DNA of 64,000 bases from Utricularia gibba. Lineage: Eukaryota; Streptophyta; Magnoliopsida; Lamiales; Lentibulariaceae. Each line of letters begins with the position of its first letter. Position 1 is the first letter of the stretch. The stretch spans positions 2,604,001 through 2,668,000 of the forward strand of contig NEEC01000008.1 of the NCBI GenBank assembly GCA_002189035.1, written 5' to 3'. The notes under the pieces were generated by a model. It was not told the DNA's origin. It worked only from the letters and a program-made list of their open reading frames with translations, and did no database searches. A program made the translations under genes and the position numbers. Positions 1-24,118 of the stretch are shown here, piece by piece.

Positions 1-112
1 AAATGTGAGATAGATTGTGCAACTAGGTGTGTAGGTTGCTGTCTCCAGGATGCCTATTTATTGCTCACTATGTTATGAATCATTTGATCATTGGAATAAA
101 GAGTTTTTGCAG

Positions 113-1607
113 TGTCAAAAAAGTATAAAGCTGTTATTATACGAATAGATAGCCCTGGAGGAGATGCACTTGCTTCTGATTTGTGAGTGCTACTGATCTT
201 CTATTGCTTCTTCGTTTTCACATGCTAGTTTGTATGAGGCAAAGAGTTAAAAGAGCGGAAAAAATGCTAAATTCTGTTGCTGTTTCATTAACCAGAGATC
301 CTTGTGAAGATATACGTATAAACCTCCAGTCACTTACTACGCATGCCAGCATCTCCTAATCCATGCTCTAATTTTCATTCGCCTTGTGATTGTGTTAGTT
401 TCTATCCTTTTCTAGTGTGTAATCATTTTATTATCACAGAATCTGGAGGGAAATCAAACTTCTGGCTGCCTCTAAGCCAGTAATTGCGTCAATGTCCGAT
501 ATAGCAGCCAGTGGGGGCTACTACATTGCAATGGCTGCAGGTGCAATTGTTGCGGAGAAGCTTACTTTAACGGGTTCAATCGGAGTTGTAACAGGTGAAA
601 CCATGTATGCGTGTGTTGGTTGAAATACTTAGAGCTAATCCATTTCAGAAGCTGTTATTCATCAAGCTTTTATGTCGACACAAGTTCAAAGTTCAGAAAT
701 TTCTACTGCAGGGAAACTTAACTTGCAGAAGCTTTATGAGTACATCGGCTTCAATAAGGAGATCATCTCAAGGGGGAGATATGCCGAGTTTGCTACATCA
801 GAGCATCGACCACTGAGGTTTGTAAGTAATTTGCTGATGCTAGATTCATTAAAAAAAATGCACATTTACTTAATAGAATATCTGCTGCTCTGCAATAACG
901 GCCCTTTTTCTGTTTTTCATTAGATATATACTAATATCATCTCCCAAACTAAAGTAGATTTCATCCAATGTAACTTGGCTTGGGCAGAGCGGATGAAGCT
1001 GAGCTTTTCGCAAAAAAGGCACAGGATATTTATAATCAGTTTCGAAACAAAGCAGCTTTGTCGAGATCAATGACAGTAATGCTATGAAACGTTATACTCA
1101 TCCTTATTGAGGTGGTTGTTTATTTTTCTGTAACTAACAAATGACCCTTGAAGGTGGAAAATATGGAAAAAGTTGCACAAGGCAGGGTTTGGAGTGGTTG
1201 TGATGCTGCTTCACTCGGCCTTGTTGACGCAATTGGTGGGATTTCTCGAGCGGTGGCAATAGCCAAGCAAATGGCCAATATTCCCCAAGATAAACAGGTG
1301 CCTTTTTTATGCATTGAGCTGATCTCTTGCTCCATGAAAAAACTGGTTTTCAAACCATTTTCATATTGAAAACGTTGATCATCAGGTGACGCTAGTTGAA
1401 CTCTCGAGATCGCCCCCAAATCCATTCGATATATTGAGGGCCATTGGAAACACATTGGCGGAAGCAGATGAGATGGTTGGTGAGTTGTTGACACAGGATG
1501 ATGAAATTCAAGCCAGAATAGATGATACTCTGTATCAAAATGTTGATGGTGCTTCAAATACCAAGCCTGCCTTGTCCCTAATAAAAGATTGCCTCAGATG
1601 GCTTTGA
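113..1607 (+). CDS. SPPA: Signal peptide peptidase A (SppA, protease IV-like), 3' part
   Basis: Partial gene: the N-terminal half lies left of the window. Six exons are supported by GT-AG sites and continuous phase: 113-182, 440-594, 712-817, 988-1075, 1154-1297, 1386-1607 (TGA). Together they give about 261 residues. The product matches the C-terminal half of plant SPPA, a light-induced thylakoid-associated serine protease of the SppA/protease IV family. Visible landmarks are [15 protein letters not shown], the nucleophile-serine segment [21 protein letters not shown], and [20 protein letters not shown]. The general-base lysine of the family sits in the missing N-terminal half, so the full catalytic dyad cannot be checked here. 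It is transcribed away from the left edge and followed by about 300 bases before the convergent mTERF gene. Family assignment is firm; plastid targeting is inferred from homologues, because the transit peptide is not in view. Confidence 0.93.
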
Positions 1608-1911
1608 TCAGTAACTGTACCCAGCCTCGTATATTTGCTGAACCCGTTTGGAATTTCATTGAACTTTCGCAGACTGCAATGTGCATAAACATTGCTAAAC
1701 GATCATGAGTTCGGATTAAATCGGATTCCTGTATTTAAAGACACTGCACTACACTGCAGAAACATTGCTGTCATTTAGAAATGATGAGCATTACTTGGAA
1801 CTCCTTTGAGATTGAATCTTTGAAGAGCCTGGAGAAATGACTAGGAGTGCTTTAAACAGTTAGAAAATGCAGTGATGTATGGTTGGTATACAGGAAATGT
1901 TGGATATGTGT
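1608..1911. other. Short intergenic region between convergent genes
   Basis: This lies between the SPPA stop and the mTERF stop, which converge. It must hold both 3' UTRs. I see no further coding sequence or structured repeat. Confidence 0.6.
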
Positions 1912-2850
1912 TCACTGAAGCACACAAGACTGGCTACCACCATTTTGGTGGTTGCCACCGCCGCTGAGGAGTTGTGTGAATTCTTGATCGGTAGTCGTGA
2001 GCATCAATGGCAATGGAAGCACGATTCCGCTCTCCAAGATGGCGGCGTGCCGCGGTCTGATTCTTTTCTCAAGGCTGAAACCAAAGTACTGGGGAAACTC
2101 CTGGAGCTCCTCCACCTCACCCCGAATCTCCTCCACGAAGTACTGAAACTTGGGTTTCAAATTATTCTCTATATTGAAGGCGAACAGTTCGGGGCACCTG
2201 AGCACCATTGCCACAGCCTCTGTCCTCGAAAAGCCAATGCTCACGAGGTAATCCAGTTTTGGGATCAACGTTTTTTCGACGCTGGAGACGAGTAAAATGG
2301 GATCCCGGTAAGCCAAAGCACGGAGGTCTTTGAATCCGAGTCTCTGCAGGAAGAACAAAGCGGGCTTCAATTGGTCCCTGGCGCTGGAAATGAGGAGCCT
2401 CGGGCATTTATTGACTACCCTTCTGAGATCATGGTCCGGCACTTTAAGATCATTGGAAAGGAAATGGAAAACAGGGGAGAGATCGGATTTGATATCCGAA
2501 GTTAGGATTCTGGGGCACGTCCCCAATATCTTGGGCATGTCTTTCAACTGGAGGCCTTTGGATTGGAGGAAGATGATAATTTGATGGATGGAGTGAAGCG
2601 ATGCGGAGTGAAGCATCGGGTTCTGGGCGAGGGCGCGGCCGGAGTCGACGCCCATTATTTCGAGGCATAGGATTTTTTCTTTGAATTGGAGGGAAATGTT
2701 CGAGTCGAGAGTGGCTTGTTGGTACAGAGGGTGTTTCAGAAGGAGGCTTTGGGGTTTTGTCGTGAAGCTGCTGTTATTGGATGCTTCGAGAGACAGGGAG
2801 TTTTTTAGCGTTGCAGTTGCGGCGGCGGAGGCAGCAACAGCCGTCATCAT
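1912..2850 (-). CDS. mTERF family protein, intronless
   Basis: Single-exon reading frame of 312 residues. I place the start at the ATG at 2850 (MMTAVAAS). The frame is open a little further upstream, but only through a GTG codon and then a stop, with no ATG. The N-terminus is rich in Ala, Ser and Thr, as in organelle transit peptides. The body carries repeated mTERF helical motifs of about 30 residues, each with a proline near its start: LGTCPRILTSDI, VNKCPRLLISSA, AYRDPILLVSSV, VLRCPELFAFNI, and a final FPQYFGFSLEKRI. Plant mTERFs act on transcription, splicing or ribosome assembly in chloroplasts or mitochondria. Length and lack of introns fit the short plastid-type members (for example the At2g34620 and At2g03050 relatives), but I cannot assign an orthologue. 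The C-terminus ends in a Gly/Asn/Gln-rich tail. Confidence 0.9.
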   Translation of the reverse strand: MMTAVAASAAATATLKNSLSLEASNNSSFTTKPQSLLLKHPLYQQATLDSNISLQFKEKILCLEIMGVDSGRALAQNPMLHSASLHSIHQIIIFLQSKGLQLKDMPKILGTCPRILTSDIKSDLSPVFHFLSNDLKVPDHDLRRVVNKCPRLLISSARDQLKPALFFLQRLGFKDLRALAYRDPILLVSSVEKTLIPKLDYLVSIGFSRTEAVAMVLRCPELFAFNIENNLKPKFQYFVEEIRGEVEELQEFPQYFGFSLEKRIRPRHAAILESGIVLPLPLMLTTTDQEFTQLLSGGGNHQNGGSQSCVLQ

Positions 2851-4061
2851 GGTGATGATGGTGTTGGGTCCGGCGAGGGAACGCTTCACTTTGCATATGT
2901 CGTCTGGTTCAGATATGCCTTCAACTTATCCTCGTCGCCACTTGTCAAGAAAGAAGTGGCTGGTAATGGATAGCATTTCTTTGGAAGCATTTTATAGAAT
3001 CGTATGAAAAGCAAAAACAATCTATCTGCTTTTCCTGCTGTGAACTTGAGAGCAAGAAGCAAGGTTGAGGCCGAGAGAAACGTCACTGGAAATTGTTTCA
3101 TGGTTCAGTTGTTGACTTCAAGGGATAGAAGCAACGTTCTGAGTGCTTATATTCATTAGTTGGTGCTGATTCTCAAAGCTAGAAATGGGGAGGGGTAGGG
3201 GCCTGGATCAACAAACAGGTAGCTAATGTTCAGCTATGTGCCTGCACTACAAATGAGACTTTGAGAAATTTATCAAGTGTGTTAGCTTACGTTTACACCT
3301 TAAACTTAAGACTCTAGCATCCCTGATTTGTACGCCCTGCAGGCTGCATATTGCTACAAGAATGCAACTGTTTTGGGACTCGGAAACAGAAGTATCTGCA
3401 CTTGGAGGGACATGAGAAATGCCTGTTGGGGTTCCTTGCACTTTGTGGGAGAACAACTTCAAACAATGAAAGTAGATACGTGGGAGTGACTACCATCTGT
3501 GAAATGGTTAGAATTATGGGAGTGATGATGCACTTCCAATGAGATGTTCTTAACCTCCTGTTGCAGCAGTTTCTGGTTTTGGATTCACACTGATACAATG
3601 CATATTTGAACCCAATACCGTTAAAACGAAGCTCTTTATCGCATGTTACTCGCATGGAGATGAAAAGGTTCTCATCATTGCCTGATCGGTAAGCAAATGA
3701 AAAAGTATTTATGAAAGGTGTTCTATAAAGCAGTTAACACATTCGTGCTCAAAAGTTTACAGAGAGTATGAAAGTGGGTGCACGTATACTGGCAACCAAC
3801 ATGAGCCAACCTGGTTTTGTAAAGATTGGTGATGACCCGATTCGCAGCATTTCAAAACCAGGGGCATTCAAGAGGGTGAAGGTTCAACAGCTCCCCGAGA
3901 AAAGTAGGCTTCAGGAAGTGCTTCTTTTGCTGAAACTGTAGAAGTGGTTCGTGGAATACTTGAACCCCTCTCGAAGGATTGACTAAGAGGAGGCAACAGA
4001 AGCTCCCAAAACATGATGAACTAATCCAAAAGTTTTCTGTACAAGCAGATCGATATCAAAA
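2851..4061. other. Intergenic and probable MAP kinase 3' UTR
   Basis: It lies downstream of the MAP kinase stop at 4062 and upstream of the mTERF start at 2850. The higher-complexity part (about 3770-4061) is probably MAP kinase 3' UTR and the part just above 2850 is mTERF 5' UTR. Several short open frames occur, but none shows a recognisable motif. Confidence 0.5.
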
Positions 4062-7843
<3,782 letters not shown>

Positions 7844-7887
7844 GTAAAGAACTGAACCTGAAAATGATAGCCGATGACACCCTTCAA

Positions 7888-8878
7888 AATTCCGCGAAAA
7901 TCCCGCGTTTCCTTACTCTTAAAATAAAAAAACTAAGAATAAAATCGTGACTTTAAGATTGTCCTACACCTACAACTGCATTTATTACACTGGTTGAAGT
8001 AGGTTTTATTACAGTTCTCAAAATTCAAAGATGAAATCTTGCACTATCTCGGAACATATTTTCGGTAGCGACTATTGGGTAGTAGGCAGGAATACAAATT
8101 CCATTGAAAGAACTACACAACGCAGTGCTCACAAATTGATCGTTTTCTACGGTGCGGTGCGTATCACCTTCTTTAAAAATTTCCGAATTCCAAGGAGCGC
8201 TGCTAAGCATCAATTTTGTAAATAAAAAAAAACAAATATCATCAGGATTGATTCAGTAGCTCAGTTACACATTTCAAACAAAATTCTTCAAAAACCAACA
8301 GCAAACATTGTTAAATGGATTCCAAGCTATCCCTAGAACACAAATTCATAAACTACAACATCTTCCTTCATTAGATAACCAAGAGTATCCGTCCGAAGAA
8401 ACACGCTATAACTATAATCACAGTATTTCGGATAAGTGAGGTTTTCGTCAGGTTGGCCAGTCCGTACGCAGATGGCCATGGCCAACCGGGGAGTAGAAGT
8501 AGGCTTGATATTATGTCTTTATGGGCCCGCTTTTTGAGCCGCCTAGTGACCAACTAGACCAAGCCCATCAGAAAGAAATATGGAAACTTTTTAACAATTT
8601 ATTTTTACCTTTTAAATAGTAAAAAATAAAAATAGAAATTTTTAAAATAGTATTTTAATCATTTTAGAAAACATCTGAGATTATTTTTATTAAATTATTT
8701 ATCAAAAAATGGGAACTAATTTTATGAAAGCTGGATTTTGAAATAATAGGAATAAAAATTTTGAAAACCATTTAGATAAATAGTAGAAACTATTTCTTGC
8801 AATTATTCAAATGGAGCATGAGTGACACACAGTGGCTCTGCAGTACACAGATTTTTTATTCAACTAAGCCTCTCATGC
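7888..8878. other. Intergenic region, promoter side of MAP kinase
   Basis: It contains the upstream region of the MAP kinase and the downstream region of the beta-glucosidase. The stretch around 8580-8815 is very AT-rich. No gene, RNA gene or clear repeat is recognised. Confidence 0.5.
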
Positions 8879-11267
<2,389 letters not shown>

Positions 11268-12628
11268 CTTTCACCGAGAGGGGAAGGAGAAACACCGGGG
11301 GATTTTGTGAGACTGAAGATGGGATAGAAGTATACAGCGGCCTTCGGACATTCACGTGAAATTCCTTTGTTTTTTACCTCAGAAACGGACAGCCTCGTAA
11401 TGGTCATGGACAGTGGACACCTCTCTCTCTCTCGATAAGACCACACCAGCTCCCTTCAGCTTCAATGATTGCATGGTAAGAGCGTGCGAATGTAAGGGAT
11501 GGAGTCAAAATTCAAAATACAAAAATATTTATTTGAAATCGAAAAAATGACAATTAATTCAAATAAATCTAATATTAATTACGTAAATTAGTAAAAAGTT
11601 ACACTTTATAAATTACTAATAATACTCATTTTTCAATTTAATATTTTTAATAATTATATAGAGTAGATGATATTTAAATTTTATATTCAAAATTAAATAT
11701 TTCTATTTATTTTTACTATTAAAAATAAAATAAATCAGGTGATAAAAAACTTTAAATGAATATTGTTCAATACAAATTATTTTCATATATATTATTTAAA
11801 TAATCAATAAAAAAATAAAATAAATTGATATCGCGGCGGCGCCCGGACGGCATATGGACTTGTAATCTCTGTTTGATGGGTCAAATGAAAGCCCCTTGTG
11901 TTTGAATGTTATTGACCTTAGCGTTTCGTTTCGTGAGGAGTGTGGCGGACACGGCCAGCTTCGTTGTGACGCGTGCGGTGGACACGCTCTATTCTTCGTC
12001 AATGTTTCTTCTTTTCTCTTCGGGGATCATTTTGCACCAAGCAACCTATGGCGGTTCCATGAATCTATCGATCCAGGAATTGAATGCTCTGCAGATCTGT
12101 CTGTAGGATTTACTGATTCATTTTTTTGAGATACATGAATATGAAGAAACATGCTGTTCGAAGTCACAAATTTGTTACAGAAGATGGCTGTTTTTCCATT
12201 AACCAAACTGATCAGGAGGATAACTAGCCTGCTGTACCACATCCCCTGTTTTGGGGGAAGCCTGTTGGTGCTCATGTTTGGTATTGATTCCATGTTCTGT
12301 TTACATCTGGGTTGTTCTTAGTTGCTGCTAATCATGTGTTTGAATTCAGTATTGTTGTGTCTGAAATTCATTGACTTCCTACGCAGCAAAGCTTGAGAAT
12401 TGCCATTCTGTTCGCATTTAGTTTCTGTGTATCTTAATTTTGTAAAGGGAATGCAGCTACTAGTCGTGTTCTTGTTTTTGCTCCATTCGTTAAACAACAG
12501 GCATTCTGTAATCGTGGGAAATGCAAATTACAGAGAAGAAAAAGCGTTACTGAAGCAATGAAATTTTGTTGAAAATGGAATGCAATACAAAATGGGGGGC
12601 AACCAATCCAATTCTTGAGTTGAAAATC
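11268..12628. other. Intergenic region, beta-glucosidase promoter
   Basis: The upstream region of the beta-glucosidase is AT-rich (about 11500-11825). A more GC-balanced block at 11830-12300 has short open frames on the + strand, one with a Cys/Gly-rich run (CGGHGQLRCDACGGH), but no family match that I can defend. The right end is LPR 3' UTR. Confidence 0.5.
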
Positions 12629-14532
12629 TCAACGCTGAAGCATCAATGGGCGAATCATCTCGTTGTCTTCGTGGTCAAGAATCTGCAGAAAAAGGAAGAT
12701 GTCAAAAGAATATTCTGACTGCGTGGAATTGACAGAAAGAACTCACATGACAGTGGTAAACGTAGCCGGGGTCAGCGGTGGCATCGAATGGGTAGGGCTC
12801 ATCGTTGTGCACCAGGTTGAACTTCACCACCACCGTCGTCACCTCACCAGGCGCAAGTTTCACTATGTTTTTCCAGGTTCTCTCGTACGCCGGAGTCTGC
12901 GTAATAGTCCCGGTGGCGTAGGAAGAAATATTGCAAGCGAGGGCATCCGAATTCGCATGCATGCAGTTCGCGAACGCGCCGTTGGGATCATTCAGACTCT
13001 GAGATTGGATGGCTTGGAACTCGGCGATGTGAAGGTGAAGCGGGTGGTTGTCGCCGGTGAGATTTATCACTTCCCACACTTCCGTTGACCCGGTCTTGGG
13101 CGTCTCCGTCGCGGGGTCGGTGAACCGCTTGCCGTTGATATACAGGTGCGTCGGCTCGTTTGCAGAGTTTGTGTACTCAAACAGTGCGATGTATCGCTTG
13201 ACAGAGGCCTTTTGAGCTGCCGCCACTGCAGACTGCTGGGCCTGTAAGCTTGGTGGGATTCTTGATGTGTCCGGACGAGGGGGTGGGCCTTGTATGACGA
13301 ATTTCATGACTTGGCTGCTGAGCCTATCGACCGCCGATCCCGTCGGAAAAGGGTAGGGAGCGTCGTTGGTGATGATCGATTCCGATGCGGAGGTCAAAGA
13401 GAAATCGATCACGACATCGAATGTCTCCGCCGTAGAAAGGAGTATGCTGGAGGATGTCACCGGGGATGGCAGGTAGGAACCGTCGGATCCGACTACGGTG
13501 AACGACAGCCCGTTCGTCATTGCAAGATTCAAGTACCTGGCGTTCGAAGCATTGGTGATACGGAACCTGTATTTGCGGCGTTGGACGTTCATGAACGGCC
13601 ATGCTTTCCCGTTAACAACAATGGCATGCCCAAAGTATTCCGGCCTCCACTGCGGATGAACTTCCGGGGCATTTCCGGTGCGGTTGATATACAGAGAACC
13701 GTCGGCGTAGAAACTCCTATCGAATATAAACAGGTTGCGATCAAATTCAGGGCCTGAAGGAAGATTGAGCCTGGCTTCTTGCTCCGGATCTCTGATAGTG
13801 TACGGTGCAATGAGACCGGCCAAAAGGTTAACTCGCGTCAACCCAAGGGCATGATCATGGTACCAAAGATTCCCCGGATTTTGCACATTGGGATACATGT
13901 ACGTGGACTGGCTCCACTTCGGGCCCTTTTCAGCAAAATTGGCGGTGAACCACGCCAGGGCACTCCCATCGTTGGCCGGCGACATTATACCTCCGTGGAG
14001 ATGGACCACGGCCGGAACACCACCGGATTTCGGTATGGCGGTAGAAATCGTAGGATCCCACGGAAGAATATGGTTCTTAGGGAGATGATTTTCCCATGTC
14101 ACGTAAGTCGGAACACGATGCACGGCATTGATCACAGGCCCCGGCACCGTCGCCTCCGCCCAAGATGTCCCGTAGGCGAAAACAGGAGTCGGTGGGAAGT
14201 CACGGTGAAATTTCTGCACATTGAAATCAGAATAAACCTTAAGCCCCTACAAAAATCAGAACAAAAAACAGATCAGCTAGAGTGCATACCCATGTAGTTT
14301 GATACATCCCGATCGTGAGCCTTCCGGGGCCCTTAGGTTCCCCATGGCGACCCTGCGAGTATCCCAATAGACTGGGGATTTGGGGAACAGGATCCACAAA
14401 CATTTGCAACGATGCAGCGATCTGCTGAAGGGCCTGATCCGTCACCGGAGGCGACTGCGCCAGGCAGAGCATGGCACATGATTCCAAGACAAGGAGAACG
14501 ATGAAAAGTACAGATACCAGAGCCTTTTTCAT
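12629..14532 (-). CDS. Multicopper oxidase LPR1/LPR2-type (ferroxidase)
   Basis: Three exons: 14532-14290, 14213-12747, 12682-12629, phase-consistent, 587 residues (Arabidopsis LPR1 is near 581). A hydrophobic signal peptide opens the protein. Four copper-binding clusters are present: HLHGG (about residue 152), WYHDHALG, HPLHLH and YHCHILDHED, the last split by intron 2. The fold is that of bacterial spore-coat/bilirubin-oxidase type cupredoxins (GPGRLTIGMYQT, ATVPGPVINA). LPR1 and LPR2 are cell-wall/ER ferroxidases that act with PDR2 in the root growth response to low phosphate by oxidising Fe(II) in the apoplast. That role is knowledge of the family, not seen here. The acidic residues proposed to bind iron could be checked by alignment. 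A TATA-like motif lies 70 bases upstream of the ATG. Confidence 0.94.
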
Positions 14533-20071
<5,539 letters not shown>

Positions 20072-23000
20072 ACAACGAATAGCGGCCATAGAACTAGTTA
20101 ATATCTCTGGCCGGGCAGATGCATATGGTATGACCAGGCAGGCATGCTGTAGATAAATGCTCATCTCTCCGCTGTAGTGGTTGGTGTCTTCCCCCTGAAC
20201 TGCCTCCCGCAGAGGAGCTATGCTTATGCTTGTGGCGTTTGTACCATGCTTTGTGTAAAAATGCATAAACAACTTCAGAGGACTTCCATCTTACGCGCCT
20301 GCTCTTTTTGCAATTAGTAACTATTAAAAGAAATAATAACACATCAAAAATGATAGAATAATTAAATATATAAGAAATTATGTATTAATTATAATTGATT
20401 AAATTTAATATTTTCAAATATAATACGTGTTTGGGTGCTCGACTTTTCAATATTAACACCCACTAAAATCCGCCACCAACCACCAAAAAATATGTTGAAA
20501 AATTTAGGATTTAACCACTGGTCAAGCCTAAACCGGGGGCTTTCCCGGTCCGATCCAACCTCAACAAGCTTGTTAAGATCACTGTAGAGACGCTGGTTGT
20601 GATAAAGGTACAAACTTTGATAATTCGAAAAAATTGAAGACACTCAATACATTAGATAAATTGATTTCACTAGAATAATACTCATTTTCTATACAAATAA
20701 AATCAATATTATCTTCTCTACCAAACATGCTGTTATTTTTCAAACTCATCCGGTCCCTTTTGGATGGAGCATCCTCCTCCACACTTACTTTCAACTTCAT
20801 TTTTTTTTTTCAATGGCAACTTGCTCTCAATATCTCGGGTAGTTTTTCTGAGTCCCCAGAACCCAACTGCTTCTCCAGGGAGATCGTGTGACAGAGAGCA
20901 CCTCTCCCTTCCTCCCTGTGTTCTTCTTACAGCCGCAAAACCTCACAATTATTCCACGTCTCCATTGCCGTGTCCGAAGAATCCTGGTCCGTGCAGGATG
21001 ACGGTAACAGAGTGTGGCATCAACACACCACAGCCTAAGGATGAGAGCTTTCTTTCTCTCCCCGTTCAGTTGACATGTTTATATTATAAAACAAGTGTTC
21101 CCAGTGTCGCCAAGACAACTTGGCTTCAAAGTGGGCATTACAAAAATAGTATAAGGAGATAAGTATCATGTATACATCCATCTTATAACAAACTCAAATA
21201 ACGCACCCACCTCCAGTTTTTTTTATGCTTGCTACTCAACTATTGATGTTTCAACATACACTAGTTTTATTGATTTCATTTCGGATCTACGCACTTGGTT
21301 AAGTGATTTTTTTTCTTGTTTTTGACACGGGATTTACACATTGAGAGGGTGTTTGATAGATAGTATAGTTAAAATTAAAGTTAAATATTATCATTAAGAA
21401 TCATTTAATAAAATTTTTTTTTTCAAGAAGTGTTAAAAAGCTAAGATTTTATAATTTTTTAAAAGCATAAGAAACGCTTCTAAATTTTTAAGTTTCTTGG
21501 AATAAAAATCGTTCGTATATAATAACATAACTATTTCGAGGTTTAAGAAGCAAAAGCTATTCCAAACAAAGTCTTAATTCTAAGCTCGCACTTGGTATTT
21601 GGAAGAAAATGTTTATGTGCTTCATCTTTCAATTTTAGATAAAAGAAATGAAATAAATATGTCAAATATAAATTTTAATTAATAAGATCTATAAACTAAT
21701 TACTAATAATTTAAAGGTGTTATTGTCTAACATAAAAATATAACCCCTATCTTTAAATAAAATACATCAACCATTACCTTTATATAAAATAAATATTTGA
21801 CTTGTACTTTTTTAGTAATAATTTTTTTAAAGATTAAAGAATTAGTTACGCCTAAATTTAACTAAAAAATTTGAATGATATCCATATTATACTATTTTCA
21901 AAATATTCAATGAATTAATTATCCGCTCATTCTAAATTAAACTACAAAACAGCTTGATTCCTCGCACACATGTTCATTGGTAGTTAAACGCTCTAAAATA
22001 TACTATGAAATGTCACATTAGTAAACTTAAGACCTAAATGAAATTTCAATATGAATTAAAGCTTTTTTTGGTCTTAGTATGCAGACCATCCAACTAGGGT
22101 TTTTATATTGTGATTCATAACTAGGGTTTTTAACTCGAGGGAAATGCAGAAGCGGGATAGCGGTCTGAAGGCCTCGAACCGTGAACCAACCGAAAAAAGT
22201 GTCCCATACCGGCTTTGGCCGGTTTAGGGTTCCTCATTTCATGTAAGAATCTTAAAAATATGGATGTTCATGGATCTGATAGTATCCGAAACCGAATAGA
22301 ACCGCAATGTTTTAAAAACCGACAATTTGAAACCGATAATAAATGGTTCGGATATATATATAAATTTATAGAAACAATTATAAATGATATGAATTTGAAT
22401 TTGAATTCATATGAATCATTTATTTGAATTTTTATCGATTATTTTTATTTTTATATAAATAATTTTTTATACAACTAATTACGTAATATATTGTGTTTTT
22501 ATGAACAAGTACATACATTATTTAAAATCGATTAATCGAATATTTAATCAGATTCAATTCCAATTCTTGCTGGTACCGAACCGAACCCGATCTACGAACA
22601 TCTCTACTTGAGACATTCCCTCTCCCAGTTATAGTTGACCATCTTGGATTTTAGGTTTTGAGGGTTTTTATTTCTTTTATTTTGTACTATATATTATATA
22701 CCATGATTTTACTATTATAATTAATTTGACGTCAGTAAAAAGAGAGTATGAATGTTTATAATATCAGTATGGGAGTGTGGCGTGAACACGAAAGTAAGAG
22801 CTGGAGAGTTTCATTTCCACAACTCACCACGAGTTGACTTTTTGCATAGTCGCAATGTATGTGGTCCATCATGGTGCATGACAAATCTCTCTATCCTCTC
22901 AGGAGTGACCGTACCATTAAACAATGTTCATTTCAAAAATAGGACACCTCTTGAACATATAATATATGTGTGATAAAACGTACATTTTCAAATAAATTGT

Positions 23001-23509
23001 TCGTGTTCGTTTACACAAAGAGAAACTATGGATGATCATTTTTCGAAATGGTATATGGTTAGAAGTGTCCAATAATTCCTCTTTCATGACCCATTTTTGA
23101 ATATCATCCCTAGAGTTATGCAATTTTTTACACATATCTTTTGCATAGTGTTACAGTTTATTTGCGAAAAAACGAACATTTTTTTATTTTAGTATGTGAA
23201 ATAGAAACGATGAATGGTCATTTTCCGAAATTATTACATCCCATGTTTTGAACGCAAAACAAGTAAAAAAACCAACATTCATCCCATCCAAAAAGGTTTT
23301 TGACAGTAATTTTTACTTTGTAAGAGGATGGAACCTTCCTTGGTACAAGAAAAAGGTGTGCATGTGGAAAGGACAAAATAAGACACATAAGCAAATAACA
23401 TGTCCTAATTCCAGTATTTCGTCTCTATAAATAAAGTCGTGTGCCCTCCACAACCCACACCTCAAGCACACCACGCAGAAAACCCTAGATTCCTTGTTGG
23501 TTTTGATTC
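20072..23509. other. Long intergenic region without a supported gene
   Basis: 20072-20290 is probably 3' UTR of the aspartic protease. 20740-21170 contains a 132-codon open frame on the + strand with no recognised domain, which I do not call. 21350-22760 is AT-rich with short repetitive runs of the AACCGA kind near 22270-22600, possibly an old degraded element. 22750-23400 holds loosely similar blocks (around 22970-23060 and 23160-23230). The last part is the VIT-like gene promoter. Confidence 0.45.
23426..23433 (+). promoter_or_regulatory. TATA-box candidate of the VIT-like gene
   Basis: TATAAATA lies 84 bases upstream of the ATG at 23510 and is followed by a short, A/C-rich leader. This is a well-placed core promoter signal. 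Confidence 0.65.
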
Positions 23510-24118
23510 ATGGCGAGCAGCATTGACATCGAGGCTCCCAAGGCGGAGGAGGTCCCGTTCGACTACGCCAAGCGCGCGCAGTGGCTCCGAGCGGCCATAC
23601 TTGGCGCCAACGACGGCATTCTCTCGATCGCTTCCCTTCTGATGGGTGTGGGAGCTGTCAAAGAAGACACCAAGATCATGATTCTTACCGGAATCGCGGG
23701 GCTGATTGCCGGAGCCTTCAGTATGGGTGTCGGGGAGCTCGTATCCGTCTACTCTCAACGCGACATCGAAGTGGCGCAGATCAAAAGGGAGAAGGAATCG
23801 CAAGCCGGCGGCGACACGCAGGAAGCTGAGGAGAGGCTGCCGAATCCATTTCAAGCTGCGGGGGCCTCGGCCTTGGCCTTCGCCATCGGAGCTGCCATTC
23901 CCTTGCTCTCGGCGGCCTTCATTAAGCCCTACCGTGTGAGATTGGGAGTGGTGGTTGCTGCAGTCACTGTGGCGCTTCTGGCTTTTGGTTATATAGGAGC
24001 GGTTCTCGGGAAGGCGCCGCCCTTGCGATCCACGGCAAGAGTGGTGGTCGGCGGTTGGGTCGCCATGGGCGTCACCTTTGGTTTGACTAAGGCCGTCGGC
24101 TCCGGCGGCTTAGCCTGA
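23510..24118 (+). CDS. VIT-like vacuolar iron transporter homologue (VTL / nodulin-21 type)
   Basis: Intronless, 202 residues, starting at the ATG at 23510. The frame starts with an acidic, hydrophilic N-terminus, followed by QWLRAAILGANDGILSIAS, the signature of transmembrane segment 1 in CCC1/VIT1 proteins. Then come MGVGAVKEDTKIMILTG, AGLIAGAFSMGVGELVSVYS, and three more hydrophobic segments ending GGWVAMGVTFGLTKAVG. The cytosolic loop is short (IKREKES to ERLPNPFQAAGASA) and lacks the long glutamate-rich metal-binding helix of true VIT1, so this is a VTL subfamily member. VTLs move Fe (and possibly Mn) into the vacuole and are repressed by iron deficiency in Arabidopsis. The gene is richer in G and C than its flanks, as is usual for intronless plant genes. 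Confidence 0.93.
   Translation: MASSIDIEAPKAEEVPFDYAKRAQWLRAAILGANDGILSIASLLMGVGAVKEDTKIMILTGIAGLIAGAFSMGVGELVSVYSQRDIEVAQIKREKESQAGGDTQEAEERLPNPFQAAGASALAFAIGAAIPLLSAAFIKPYRVRLGVVVAAVTVALLAFGYIGAVLGKAPPLRSTARVVVGGWVAMGVTFGLTKAVGSGGLA

Noticed and set aside
2851-2889. N-terminal extension of the mTERF frame to 2889.
   Set aside because: The codon there is GTG with no ATG before the upstream stop. The ATG at 2850 is the first proper start.
13290-14297. Several open frames on the + strand opposite the LPR-type oxidase.
   Set aside because: They are antisense shadows of a GC-rich exon whose minus-strand frame encodes complete copper-binding motifs.
20764-21162. 132-codon open frame on the plus strand.
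   Set aside because: It has no domain, a low-complexity Ser/Pro composition, and no supporting promoter or conservation signal visible by eye.
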